Below are positions 18,394 through 27,276 of a stretch of DNA of 62,017 nucleotides, one piece after another. Each line of letters starts with the position of its first letter. The first letter of the stretch is position 1. Source of the DNA: an uncultured Bacilli bacterium (GTDB taxonomy: Bacteria > Bacillota_I > Bacilli_A > RF39 > UBA660); NCBI GenBank assembly GCA_934148535.1, contig CAKPDF010000008.1, positions 1 through 62,017 of the forward strand, written 5' to 3'. The position numbers were made by a program, and so were the translations under genes. The notes under the pieces are model-generated. The model was not told the origin of the DNA. It made no database searches and worked only from the letters and a program-made list of their open reading frames with translations.

Positions 18394-18690
18394 TTATCCC
18401 ACCACCTTTGGTACTTGTACTTCACACTCACTTGCATCATCACAGTTAGCAAGTGCTTCTTCTATAGGAATAGATTCTTCTACTACGTCTTCTCTTAATT
18501 CATATACGAAATCATCTAAGCAATGAGTCATTGGTTCTATTTGTTCTATTCCTTCTATTTGATTTATTAAGTCAATATTTTTATCTATTATTTCAAATTC
18601 ATCTAAAACCATTTTATTTTCTTCTTCTGTTAAGCCAATTAATAATTTATTAGCATAATCATCTACCATTTCTTTAGTAAATTTATTCAT
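18394..18690 (-). CDS. gatC: aspartyl/glutamyl-tRNA amidotransferase subunit C
   Basis: The 98-residue protein has the GatC pattern: an N-terminal helix, INQIEGIEQIEPMTHCLD in the middle, and an acidic tail with LREDVVEESIPIEEALANCDDA. GatC stabilises the GatA-GatB complex. The start at 18690 (MNKFTKEM) is preferred because AAGGAGGAGAAT lies immediately before it; the longer frame runs into the T-box terminator hairpin. It is the first gene of the T-box-controlled operon. Confidence 0.92.
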   Translation of the reverse strand: MNKFTKEMVDDYANKLLIGLTEEENKMVLDEFEIIDKNIDLINQIEGIEQIEPMTHCLDDFVYELREDVVEESIPIEEALANCDDASECEVQVPKVVG

Positions 18691-18708
18691 ATTCTCCTCC
18701 TTATATAG

Positions 18709-18950
18709 AAAAAACAGCAATTCATCCCAATATTGGGACGAACTACTGTTAAGTCCGCGGTACCACCCAGATTATTATATATATTTATATAATCACTTTA
18801 AAAAGTAATAACGGACTTCTCCGACTGAAACTACTAAGGTTCGTATCAGTAACTCCAAAGTGTTATTCATAGTATATTTTTTGTTAGCTCACACCATACC
18901 TAACTCGCTTTAAAAAAGGGATACTATTACTTCTCTTTATCATAGTTTTT
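18709..18950 (-). ncRNA. T-box leader, probable Asn specifier, controlling gatCAB-aspS
   Basis: The minus strand carries the conserved T-box sequence TGGGTGGTACCGCGGA at 18754-18769, with the antiterminator bulge that pairs to the tRNA acceptor end. After it, a long terminator hairpin (18715-18748, arms ending CAG / CTG, 16 paired positions allowing G-T) is followed by six T residues. Upstream is a Stem I-like region with AAGAGAAGTAA. In the 3' side of Stem I, the context GAAT-AAC-ACTTTGG puts AAC (Asn) in the specifier position at 18862-18864. The control of a gatCAB-aspS operon by uncharged tRNA-Asn fits indirect Asn-tRNA synthesis. Asp is the alternative amino acid. Confidence 0.92.
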
Positions 18951-18972
18951 AATTTTATTATATATTTATTAT

Positions 18973-20220
18973 TTACTTATTTTCTCCAGATATAACATCA
19001 ATTGCTTTTCTCATAGTCATATCATAGCTAAGCATTTCTTTTCCACCGATAGCATTAATTAAATCACTTTCTGTCATATTATATTTTTTAGCCATATCAG
19101 CTATTTCTTTATTAACTTCTTCATCTGTTACTTTAAGATTTTCTTTTTTAATAATTGCTTCTAGTAAGTAACGATTTTTAACTCTTCTTAATGCTTCTTC
19201 TTTCATATGAGATATTATATCTTCTTTAGTAGTATTAGCATATTGTAAATATAATTCTTCATTAATTCCTTGCATACTCATTCTTTGCATGAATTCATCA
19301 TACATTCTGTTTTGTTCTGCTAAAACTATTTCATCATCTATTTCAACTTTCATGTTTGAACTTGCTTTGTCTAATAGATCATCAATATATTTATGTTCTA
19401 TAGTGTGTTCTTTTTGTTCTTTGATTTCACTTTCTATTTGATCTCTTAATTCGCTTTCATTAGTTATTTTATCCATTCCTAGGTCTTCAAAGAAATCTTT
19501 ATCTAATGTAGGAATTACTCTTCCTTTAATTTCATTTACTTTAACTTTGAATACTACTTTAGCACCATTTAATTCTTCCATTCCATAATCTTCTGGGAAA
19601 GTTAAATTAAGTTCTTTTTCTTCATCTTTCTTCATTCCAATAAGACCTTCTTCGAATCCTGGAATAAATGTATTACTTCCTATTTCTAGTGAATAATTTT
19701 CTCCTTTTCCACCATCAAAAGCAACTCCGTCTTTAAATCCTTCAAAGTCTATAATTGCAATATCGCCATTTTCTACTGTACCGTCATTTTTAACAACTAA
19801 TTCAGCATAATCTTTAAGTAGAGCATTAATTCTTTCATCTACTTCTTCTTTAGTAACTTCTACTTTTTCTTTTTTTACTTTAAGATTTTTATATTCTCCT
19901 AAAGTAACTTCTGAATCTACAATTATTGTATATTTTACTTCTAATTCATTTTTATCCATTTTTACTATGTCAACTTTTGGTTCTATAGCAGGAATTATTT
20001 TATCTTCAGTGATAATTTTTGTATATCTTTCTTGGATTAATTTATCAGCTGCTTCCATTACTATTTCTCCAGTACCATATTTCTTTTCAAATATACTTCT
20101 AGGAGCTTTACCAGGTCTAAATCCATCAATTTTAGCCTTGCTATTTAATTTTTTGAATGCTTCTTCTTGAGCACCTTCCCATTCTTTTCCACTTACTTTG
20201 TAACTAATTTCCTTTTTCAT
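18973..20220 (-). CDS. tig: trigger factor, ribosome-associated chaperone and prolyl isomerase
   Basis: The 415-residue protein has the ribosome-docking loop GFRPGKAPRS in its N-terminal domain, an FKBP-type isomerase domain (IIDFEGFKDGVAFDGGKGEN ... FIPGFEEGLIGMKKDEE) around residues 155-240, and the helical C-terminal arms. Trigger factor meets nascent chains at the ribosome exit. GGAGGT precedes the ATG. It follows greA by eleven bases and probably shares its promoter. No clear terminator is visible before the T-box of the next operon. Confidence 0.97.
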   Translation of the reverse strand: MKKEISYKVSGKEWEGAQEEAFKKLNSKAKIDGFRPGKAPRSIFEKKYGTGEIVMEAADKLIQERYTKIITEDKIIPAIEPKVDIVKMDKNELEVKYTIIVDSEVTLGEYKNLKVKKEKVEVTKEEVDERINALLKDYAELVVKNDGTVENGDIAIIDFEGFKDGVAFDGGKGENYSLEIGSNTFIPGFEEGLIGMKKDEEKELNLTFPEDYGMEELNGAKVVFKVKVNEIKGRVIPTLDKDFFEDLGMDKITNESELRDQIESEIKEQKEHTIEHKYIDDLLDKASSNMKVEIDDEIVLAEQNRMYDEFMQRMSMQGINEELYLQYANTTKEDIISHMKEEALRRVKNRYLLEAIIKKENLKVTDEEVNKEIADMAKKYNMTESDLINAIGGKEMLSYDMTMRKAIDVISGENK

Positions 20221-20231
20221 AATACCTCCAA

Positions 20232-20705
20232 CTATTGAATTTCCATTATTTCTACATCATATTTACCGTTAGGACTTTCTACTGAACGAACTTCTCCAAC
20301 TTTAGCACCAAGTATAGCAACCGCTAAAGGAGATTCGTTAGAAACTTTATTATTAGATGGATCTGCTTCTTTAGATCCAACGATACGATATTCTTCAATA
20401 TCATCGTCATCGTCTACATATTTAATTTTTACTGTAGTACCAAGTCCAACTTTACTAGTGTCAGCCTTTTCTATAATTTCTACATTTTCCATTATTTTTT
20501 CTAATTCTTGAATTCTTCCTTCTACTTGTGCTTGTTCTGCTCTGGCAGCATCATAATCGGCATTTTCAGATAAATCTCCTAATGCTCTTGCTTCTTTTAA
20601 TGCTTTTATTACAGCAGGTCTTCTTACATTTTTAAGTTCATTCAACTCTGTTTCTATTTCTAAAAAACCCTCATCGGTTAAATATATCTTATTTGTGTCT
20701 GTCAT
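20232..20705 (-). CDS. greA: transcription elongation factor GreA
   Basis: The 157-residue protein has the GreA coiled coil with IYLTDEGFLEIETELNELK and ALKEARALGDLSENADYDAARAEQ, including the acidic tip. The FKBP-like C-terminal domain ends in SPLAVAILGAKVGEV. GreA restarts backtracked RNA polymerase by stimulating transcript cleavage. The start at 20705 (MTDTNK) follows GGAGGA; the longer frame would begin before that site. In Bacillus subtilis greA also follows yrrM-yrrN-yrrO-udk; here udk is missing from the interval. Confidence 0.96.
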   Translation of the reverse strand: MTDTNKIYLTDEGFLEIETELNELKNVRRPAVIKALKEARALGDLSENADYDAARAEQAQVEGRIQELEKIMENVEIIEKADTSKVGLGTTVKIKYVDDDDDIEEYRIVGSKEADPSNNKVSNESPLAVAILGAKVGEVRSVESPNGKYDVEIMEIQ

Positions 20706-20732
20706 AGTTTTTCCTCCATTCAACATTTCACA

Positions 20733-20761
20733 ATTTTACTATTTTTTTTATATTTTGTCAA
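20733..20761 (-). promoter_or_regulatory. sigma-A-type promoter of greA-tig
   Basis: TTGACA and TAAAAT are separated by exactly 17 bases on the minus strand, about 28 bases before the greA start. The -35 box forms part of a small dyad (TTGTCAA / TTGACAA). Confidence 0.75.
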
Positions 20762-20836
20762 GTGAATTGACAATTATTTTAGGGGTTGTTACAACACATC
20801 ACTAACATTCATTTAAATTACTTAAAAATAATAATT

Positions 20837-22039
20837 TTAATCTAATTTTACTCTCATTATATCATCTTTATAGACTTTTTTATCTAATTTAAATTTTATT
20901 ATTTCTTCTGGATGCCTTGCTACGTCTAATTTATTATTATCTATATCATATATATTAGGTATTTCAAAATCAAATGTCTCGATAGATGGACCAAACATTG
21001 AAACTTTATCTTTAGGTTTAAAATAATTTTTTTGTACTAATGTAACTATGTGATTATCATCATCATAATCTAGTACTACTCCTAAAAAGTCTTGATTTGA
21101 TATTTCTTGTCTTCCTAAGAAATATTGCCCTTCTACACCTGGAAAACTATTATAAAATTGAGAAATACTTTCCCTATTAGCAACTCTATTCAATACTTTT
21201 TTATAATATGCTATTTTTTCTTCTGTTAGTGTATTATTATAATAATTATCAATAGCTTCTCTATAAGTACTTACAACAGTTGCTATATAATAATTACTAC
21301 GCATTCTACCTTCTATTTTTAATGAAGTAATTCCAATATCTATCATATCTTTTAAATTATCTATCATAGATAAATCTTTAGTACTCATTGTAAACTTAGT
21401 ATCACTTTCTATGATATTCTTATTTTTATCACATAAGTCAAATGTCCATCTACATATTTGAGCACATCCTCCTCGGTTAGCATCTCTTTTTGTAAAATAA
21501 TTTGATAATACACATCTTCCTGAATAAGAAGAACACATTGCTCCATGAACGAATGTTTCTACTTCTATTTTAGCATTATCAATAATGCTTTTAATATTTT
21601 CTCTATTACATTCTCTAGCAAGTACTACTCTTTCTACTCCTAAATCTTTGAAAAATAAGGCAGCTTCTGTATTAGTGCAAGACATTTGAGTAGATAAGTG
21701 TATTTTCAGATTTATATTATTTTCTTTTATTGCATCTATTATCATAGGATCTGATGATATAATTGCATCTACTTTACAGGCTTCTAATTCTTTTAAGTAA
21801 TCTACTAATCCTTCTATATTATCATTATGAAAAATTATGTTTACTGTTACATAAACTTTTTTATTAATATTGTGAGCATAACTACATGCATCAAATATTT
21901 CTTCTATACTAAAGTTTGTAGCATTTGCTCTTAAACTAAAGTTTCTACCTCCTATATATACTGCATCTGCACCATATAAGAACGCTATTTTTAATTTATC
22001 TAAACTACCACTTGGCGCTAATAATTCTACTTTATTCAT
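20837..22039 (-). CDS. trhP2: U32-family tRNA wobble-uridine hydroxylation protein (TrhP2/YrrO type)
   Basis: The 400-residue protein begins ELLAPSGSLDKLKIAFLYGADAVYIGG, typical of peptidase U32 proteins, and has the Cys-rich core HGAMCSSYSGRCVLSNY ... GGCAQICRW around residues 165-200, thought to hold an Fe-S cluster. The C-terminal extension (GVVLDYDDDNHIVTLVQKNYF) is the usual U32 beta domain. TrhP proteins hydroxylate uridine 34 of tRNAs using prephenate. It overlaps the end of the TrhP1-like gene by eight bases, and with trmR makes a complete 5-methoxyuridine set. Confidence 0.87.
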   Translation of the reverse strand: MNKVELLAPSGSLDKLKIAFLYGADAVYIGGRNFSLRANATNFSIEEIFDACSYAHNINKKVYVTVNIIFHNDNIEGLVDYLKELEACKVDAIISSDPMIIDAIKENNINLKIHLSTQMSCTNTEAALFFKDLGVERVVLARECNRENIKSIIDNAKIEVETFVHGAMCSSYSGRCVLSNYFTKRDANRGGCAQICRWTFDLCDKNKNIIESDTKFTMSTKDLSMIDNLKDMIDIGITSLKIEGRMRSNYYIATVVSTYREAIDNYYNNTLTEEKIAYYKKVLNRVANRESISQFYNSFPGVEGQYFLGRQEISNQDFLGVVLDYDDDNHIVTLVQKNYFKPKDKVSMFGPSIETFDFEIPNIYDIDNNKLDVARHPEEIIKFKLDKKVYKDDIMRVKLD

Positions 22040-22847
22040 TGTCTTTCACCTTGTATATTGTTTTTTCATTTAGAAATCCTAAGTAATTAGAATCGTTACT
22101 GATATTTCCTTCTATGTAATCTTCCATAATGTTAATAAAATCACTATCATCTATTAGGAAACTATTTAGTATAATGTATTCAATATTTAAATCATTTATT
22201 TCATTTATTAAATTAATAGGCTTTTTAGTATAAACACAAGTACCATTATCACCTTCCATAATTGGATAATAATCATCTTCATGTTTAATATAATATACAT
22301 CTGATGTAATGTTTTTACCTATATATTGTAAATAATTAGATACTAAATATCTTCTAGAATAAAATATTGGTAAATAACCATAACAAATCATCATTAAATC
22401 TTGGTATTTAGATATTTCATTTATTTCTTCTTTAGTTATATCATTTGTAATAACACTGTAAGAAACATTATTATTTTTATAAAATCTATTAGTTAAATAG
22501 CTTGCATTTAAATGATCTTGGAATACTACTAATTTTTTATTTATATTCATATCTCTGCACATTTTAAGTACTGATACATCATAGAAAAATATTTTACTTA
22601 TATTCATTTTATTTAAAGTAATTAAGGCAATTTCTAAATTTTTTAAATCATCGTCATGCATTATTTTATTTATACATACACACACTTCTTTTTTTGTCTT
22701 ATTAAGAATTTTTTTTATATCTGACAAACTATAATAGTAATCATATTCACAAGCAAGAGATTCTAATGGCAAAATCAATCCATCTACCTTACTATTTAAA
22801 ACTAGTTCTAAATTATTTTTGTTAGGTATTACTAATATTTTTTTCAT
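22032..22847 (-). CDS. trhP1: U32-like protein, TrhP1/YrrN type
   Basis: The 271-residue protein resembles the N-terminal barrel of U32 proteins (ILVIPNKNNLELVLNSKVDGLILPLE; CINKIMHDDDL; VVFQDHLNAS) but lacks the Cys cluster of TrhP2. That combination, a short non-cluster partner next to a full U32 protein, is the yrrN-yrrO arrangement of Bacillus subtilis. It overlaps trmR by four bases and trhP2 by eight, so the three are translationally coupled. Sequence conservation is weak, and the call rests strongly on context. Confidence 0.72.
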   Translation of the reverse strand: MKKILVIPNKNNLELVLNSKVDGLILPLESLACEYDYYYSLSDIKKILNKTKKEVCVCINKIMHDDDLKNLEIALITLNKMNISKIFFYDVSVLKMCRDMNINKKLVVFQDHLNASYLTNRFYKNNNVSYSVITNDITKEEINEISKYQDLMMICYGYLPIFYSRRYLVSNYLQYIGKNITSDVYYIKHEDDYYPIMEGDNGTCVYTKKPINLINEINDLNIEYIILNSFLIDDSDFINIMEDYIEGNISNDSNYLGFLNEKTIYKVKDNE

Positions 22848-23428
22848 TCTTTCACCTTCTTTGATATAGATATTTTATCTCCAACATTTATATATTCTGT
22901 ATTAAATTCAAGATTATTATCTAAGAAGTCAATAAATAGTTTGATTTTTTTTACTAGTGATCTTTGATTTTTTGTTTTAATTTTGCTCTCGTCTTCTACT
23001 AGACCATGAAAAGATAAATTATCTGTTATAATAACTCCATTTTCTTTTAGATTTTTTTTATACTTATTAAAAAAGTCTATATTATGACCTTTAGATGCAT
23101 CTATAAATATTAAATCAAATTCTCCTTCTATATTGCAATCCATAGCATCTTCTAATCTAATGTCAATACGACTATTTAAATCAAAATCACTTATGTTTTT
23201 TAGGGCTTCTTTATATCTTTCTTCATCTTTTTCAATAGTAGTAATTTGTATTTCGTTATCTACTAGTGCCATTCTTATTGCGGAATATCCTATAGCAGAT
23301 CCTATTTCTAGTATAGATTTGATATTATTATCTTTTATATAATTACATAAATAATCTATTCCATCAGATAACATTATTGGTACTCTATTATCTTTAGCAT
23401 ATTTTTCTATTTGCTCTATCACTTGCAT
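22844..23428 (-). CDS. trmR: O-methyltransferase for tRNA 5-hydroxyuridine (TrmR/YrrM type)
   Basis: The 194-residue class I SAM methyltransferase has motif I LEIGSAIGYSAIRMAL, the acidic ITTIEKDEERYKEA and the catalytic-strand motif FDLIFIDASKGHNIDFF, the O-methyltransferase family 3 pattern. TrmR converts 5-hydroxyuridine 34 to 5-methoxyuridine. It is the first gene of the trmR-trhP1-trhP2 unit and ends in an ATGA overlap. The start at 23428 is chosen for GGTG upstream; two codons further upstream are possible. Confidence 0.85.
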   Translation of the reverse strand: MQVIEQIEKYAKDNRVPIMLSDGIDYLCNYIKDNNIKSILEIGSAIGYSAIRMALVDNEIQITTIEKDEERYKEALKNISDFDLNSRIDIRLEDAMDCNIEGEFDLIFIDASKGHNIDFFNKYKKNLKENGVIITDNLSFHGLVEDESKIKTKNQRSLVKKIKLFIDFLDNNLEFNTEYINVGDKISISKKVKE

Positions 23429-23494
23429 CACCAAGCACTATTATATATTAAAAAGGTAAAGAAGTAAAGAAAAAACAACTCTTAAAATTGCTTC

Positions 23495-23710
23495 TTACTT
23501 AAACTCTTTATCCAAATCTCCTTCACAGTATCCTCCACCAACACTGCTTCCTTCTACATACTCCTTGCCGACTATCTCACAGCTCATTTCTGTAACTTTA
23601 TCTTTTAGATAACCACCAAATATTTTAACTAGTCCAATTGCTAAAACTGTAATTAAAGATATAATCAAAACATACTCAACCAAAGTCTGACCTCTTCTAT
23701 TTAACTTCAT
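23495..23710 (-). CDS. Flp/Fap-type pilin-like small exported protein
   Basis: The 71-residue protein starts MKLNRRGQTLVEYVLIIS: a short basic leader, a Gly processing site, then Gln, Thr, Leu, Val, Glu and Tyr, which matches type IVb (Flp) prepilins cut before the hydrophobic helix. The C-terminal 35 residues are acidic and have two Cys residues (MSCEIVG, GYCEG), possibly a disulfide. The start at 23710 is fixed by GGAGGACTACA upstream. No tad assembly genes lie nearby, so it may be served by a distant system. Confidence 0.7.
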   Translation of the reverse strand: MKLNRRGQTLVEYVLIISLITVLAIGLVKIFGGYLKDKVTEMSCEIVGKEYVEGSSVGGGYCEGDLDKEFK

Positions 23711-23800
23711 TGTAGTCCTCCTTACTATCTTTAACATAATTATATAATTTTATTAATCTAAAGTCAATTATTTTGACATTTTTATGATTTTTTTTAAAAG

Positions 23801-23843
23801 AAAGAATGATAAATATATTATCACTCTTTAGTTATGTATTGTA
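23801..23843 (-). terminator. dispersed terminator repeat (copy after rel)
   Basis: TACAATACATAACTA followed by a hairpin (AGAGTGATAA / TTATCATTCT, one G-T pair) and a T-rich run on the minus strand, ten bases after the rel stop. Same unit as at 13691, 36293 and 38343. Confidence 0.8.
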
Positions 23844-23852
23844 TTACTTACA

Positions 23853-26024
23853 TTATTTCATTAATCTTTCTACTTTTATAACAAAAGACAGACTGTTTAA
23901 AGACGCTATAAATTTATCTAGCTTTTCAGTATTTTCTACTAAAATAGTTAAGCTATATATCTTAGTATCACTCTTGTTAACAGTAACAATACCATCTACA
24001 ATAATACCATTACTGCTAGCCTTACTGATAATATCAAGCAAATTATCATTAGTGTTAGTATAAACAATTATATCAGTAGGAAACTTCTTAGAACCATCAA
24101 CATTCCATTTAACATTAATTAATCTCTCATCGATATCCATTATATTTCTACAAATACTTCTATGAATAGTAATACCAGATCCTTTAGTAATATATCCAAT
24201 AATATTATCACCAGGAATAGGTTTGCAGCATCCACTTAAACTTACTTTAACTTCTCCTAATCCCTCTACTAAAATATCATTCTTACTACTAACTTTTTTT
24301 ATAACGCTTTCATTAATTTTTTCAATTATATCCTGAGTAGTTTTCTCTTCTTCCTCTTTTTTTAGAATTATTTTTAATACATCTTTAGCATTATATTTAC
24401 CATTACCTATACCAATATATAATTCTCTAGCATCTCCTATTTTTAATTCTTCTAATATAGTATCAATATTCTTATTAGATAAAGTTTCATTAATAGGTAA
24501 TCCATTTTTTCTTATTTCAGCATTTAAAAGTTCACTTCCAGCCTCTAGACTATTATCTTTATCCTGCTTAGTAAAAAATGATTTAATCTTATTTCTAGCC
24601 TGACTAGTAACAACAAAATTAAGCCAATCTCTATTAGGCCCCTTACTACTCTTACTAGTATTTACTTTAATAATATCACCAGTATGTAATACATAATCTA
24701 ATGGCACTATATTATCATTAACTATAGCACCCACCATAGAATCTCCTACTTCACTATGAACTTTATAAGCAAAATCAACAGGTGTAGATCCAACCGGTAA
24801 TTCCATAACATCTCCTTTAGGAGTATATACATATATAGAATCATTAGTTAAAATATCCTTTTTTATACTATTAATAAAATCAACACTATTATCAGATTCC
24901 TCATTAAGTTCCATAATACTTCTAAATATTTGTAACTTAGCCTCCATAGAATCCTTAACTGTTTTTACACTACCATGAGCCTTATAAGACCAATGTGAAG
25001 CTATACCATATTCAGCAACCTTATGCATATCATATGTTCTTATCTGTATCTCAAATAACTTACCATCTACCCCAAACACAGTAGTATGAAGTGATTGATA
25101 TAAATTAGTTTTTGGCATAGCAATATAATCTTTAAATCTATTAGGAACTGGTTTATATTTAGAATGAATAAGTCCTAATACTAAATAACATTCAGGTTCT
25201 GTATCCACTAAAACTCTAAGTGCTAAAATATCATAAATATCATTAAATTTCTTTCCTTTAGATAATTTCTTATAAATACTATAAATACTCTTACTTCTAC
25301 CAAATATTTCATGCTTAATATGATGTTCATCTAATAAATCAGAAACCTCTTTTAACATATTAGCAACATCATCATCCATATCTCTTTTCTTAGCATTTAA
25401 TTTTTCTAATATATCAAAATAAACATCTGGTTTTAAATATCTTAAAGATAAATCTTCTAATTCACTCTTAATTTTATTAATACCTAATCTATCTGCTACA
25501 GGAGTCAATATTTCTAACGTTTCTTTTGCTTTCTTCTTCTGCTTTTCTTCAGTCATTACATATAAAGTTCTCATATTATGAAGTCTATCAGCAAGTTTTA
25601 TAAATATAACTCTAACATCTTCAGATAGTCCTACTAATATTTTTCTCTGATTAGCGGCCATTTGTTCTGAAAAATTATTAAAATGAAGTTTATTAATTTT
25701 AGTAACACCATCTACAAGTAATGCAACATCTTCTCCAAATAATTTAGCCTCTTCTTCTTTAGTACAATCAGAATCTTCTATAGTATCATGCAAAAGAGCA
25801 GCTGCTATACAAGCAGCATCAACTTTTAATTCAGTAAGAATAAGAGCTACATTCAAAGGATGTTGAATATAATCATCACCACTAATTCTCTTTTGTCCGA
25901 AATGCTTTCTCTCAGCATACTCATACGCTCTCATTATCAAATCAAGATCTTTGGGATCCTCATCATACTCTTTAACTTTATTAACAAGCATATCTATAGT
26001 AACTAATTTATTTTCTTCTTCCAT
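23853..26024 (-). CDS. rel: bifunctional (p)ppGpp synthetase/hydrolase
   Basis: The 723-residue protein has the HD hydrolase domain (HFGQKRISGDDYIQHPL, LLHDTIEDS, KLADRLHNMRT), the synthetase domain (GRSKSIYSIYKKL, RFKDYIAMPKTNLYQSLHTTV), a TGS domain (DSIYVYTPKGDVMELPVGSTPVDFAYKVH), the conserved Cys-Cys/His region (SGCCKPIPGDNIIGYI, GITIHRSIC) and a C-terminal ACT domain. It is the single long Rel enzyme of the stringent response. GGAAGTGAT precedes the start. It is followed by the dispersed terminator repeat. Confidence 0.96.
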   Translation of the reverse strand: MEEENKLVTIDMLVNKVKEYDEDPKDLDLIMRAYEYAERKHFGQKRISGDDYIQHPLNVALILTELKVDAACIAAALLHDTIEDSDCTKEEEAKLFGEDVALLVDGVTKINKLHFNNFSEQMAANQRKILVGLSEDVRVIFIKLADRLHNMRTLYVMTEEKQKKKAKETLEILTPVADRLGINKIKSELEDLSLRYLKPDVYFDILEKLNAKKRDMDDDVANMLKEVSDLLDEHHIKHEIFGRSKSIYSIYKKLSKGKKFNDIYDILALRVLVDTEPECYLVLGLIHSKYKPVPNRFKDYIAMPKTNLYQSLHTTVFGVDGKLFEIQIRTYDMHKVAEYGIASHWSYKAHGSVKTVKDSMEAKLQIFRSIMELNEESDNSVDFINSIKKDILTNDSIYVYTPKGDVMELPVGSTPVDFAYKVHSEVGDSMVGAIVNDNIVPLDYVLHTGDIIKVNTSKSSKGPNRDWLNFVVTSQARNKIKSFFTKQDKDNSLEAGSELLNAEIRKNGLPINETLSNKNIDTILEELKIGDARELYIGIGNGKYNAKDVLKIILKKEEEEKTTQDIIEKINESVIKKVSSKNDILVEGLGEVKVSLSGCCKPIPGDNIIGYITKGSGITIHRSICRNIMDIDERLINVKWNVDGSKKFPTDIIVYTNTNDNLLDIISKASSNGIIVDGIVTVNKSDTKIYSLTILVENTEKLDKFIASLNSLSFVIKVERLMK

Positions 26025-26084
26025 ACGATCACTTCCATATACTAAATATTAAAACATATCCCTATATTTGTCAAGAAAAAATAT

Positions 26085-26112
26085 ACTTACAATATATCTA
26101 AAGTAAGCATAT
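26085..26112 (-). terminator. intrinsic terminator after the 357-residue unknown gene
   Basis: A 10-bp stem with one G-T pair (ATATGCTTAC / GTAAGTATAT) is followed by six T residues on the minus strand, 15 bases after the stop codon. Confidence 0.75.
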
Positions 26113-26127
26113 TCTTTTAATTATTAT

Positions 26128-27201
26128 TTATCTCTTTTTTGTAAGAGAAACCACTAAAGCATTATCATAGTCATCAGTTTTTGAATCTATAATACCTTCT
26201 GAAAATAACTTTCTAGTATATTCACATAATTCATTTAAACATTTTCTTTCTATATTAGTTATTTTCTTTCTTCTTAAATCTGTATACCCAAGTTTCTCAT
26301 CAATAGGAATTATTTTATCTAAACCAAGTTTATTAATAATATACATCTCTACATCATAATAATTTAAATCAAAATTCCCATAACTCAAATATCTACTTAT
26401 TACTTTAACTAATTCTTGATAAAATAAAGGTATTCTTCTTTCATTTAAAGAGCGCTGATAATTATCCCAATTAGCAACATATTTCTTTCCAGCATCTATA
26501 TATTCCTTTGCTATTTCAAAATTATGAGCAATATAATCAGAAAGATCAGTATCATAAGCACTAACATAAGAACAAATAAATCTAAATACGCCTTGTTTCT
26601 TTATACATTTTTGATAATATTTATAAATAAGATCCTTGAATGATAAATCATCCGTAATAAGTATCCTTCTAAGCATATTTTTAGCCATAAAATCAATCAT
26701 AACCTTACTATCTTTATAATCCTCTTCTATAATAGCAAATCCACAACCCAAATTTTTAAAATTATAGCTTTTTTCAGCTTCTTCTATAGCAATTTGTAAC
26801 TTAATATAAACACAGTCAAATATTGCTAAAGCCTTAACCATATATTTATTAATATCATCTGTAGTAAAAAACATATTATTCATAAGTATTATTAATTCTT
26901 GACTATGAATTGCATCTATATTAGTAAACTCGCTATCAATACTATCTATAAGATCTAATTTATTACTAATATATTTACTAACAGCCATATCAAGAAATTC
27001 ATAATCAGTTGGAAAAATACTAATAAGACCTCTAACAAATTCATAATTCAATTTAACATTTAAAGAACAAAAATTATACATTTTTTTATCCTTAGAATAT
27101 TTTAAAACATCTAACATAAACATATAATTATCTTCTAATTCCAAAACATTATCAATATCAGCACCAGTTATATAATCCATAACTAGACCCTTACTATACA
27201 T
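26128..27201 (-). CDS. hypothetical protein, 357 residues
   Basis: I do not recognise this protein. It is predicted soluble and mainly helical, without signal peptide, membrane segment or obvious catalytic motif. Features include an acidic start (YITGADIDNVLELEDNY), a central CGFAIIEEDYKDSKV and a basic patch near residue 310 (TDLRRKKITNIERKCLNEL). GGGGTGAT precedes the first ATG; an alternative start lies eight codons inside (MDYITG). It stands between rel and secDF, both on the same strand, but has its own terminator. Confidence 0.6.
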   Translation of the reverse strand: MYSKGLVMDYITGADIDNVLELEDNYMFMLDVLKYSKDKKMYNFCSLNVKLNYEFVRGLISIFPTDYEFLDMAVSKYISNKLDLIDSIDSEFTNIDAIHSQELIILMNNMFFTTDDINKYMVKALAIFDCVYIKLQIAIEEAEKSYNFKNLGCGFAIIEEDYKDSKVMIDFMAKNMLRRILITDDLSFKDLIYKYYQKCIKKQGVFRFICSYVSAYDTDLSDYIAHNFEIAKEYIDAGKKYVANWDNYQRSLNERRIPLFYQELVKVISRYLSYGNFDLNYYDVEMYIINKLGLDKIIPIDEKLGYTDLRRKKITNIERKCLNELCEYTRKLFSEGIIDSKTDDYDNALVVSLTKKR

Positions 27202-27252
27202 AATATCACCCCAGAAAGTGAATATACTATAGCATATTTAATAATAAAAGTC

Positions 27253-27276
27253 AAAAAAAGAGTTAACAATTAACTC
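27253..27276 (-). terminator. intrinsic terminator overlapping the secDF stop codon
   Basis: A perfect 7-bp stem (GAGTTAA / TTAACTC, loop TTG) followed by seven T residues on the minus strand. The stem contains the last codons and the TAA of secDF. Confidence 0.85.
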
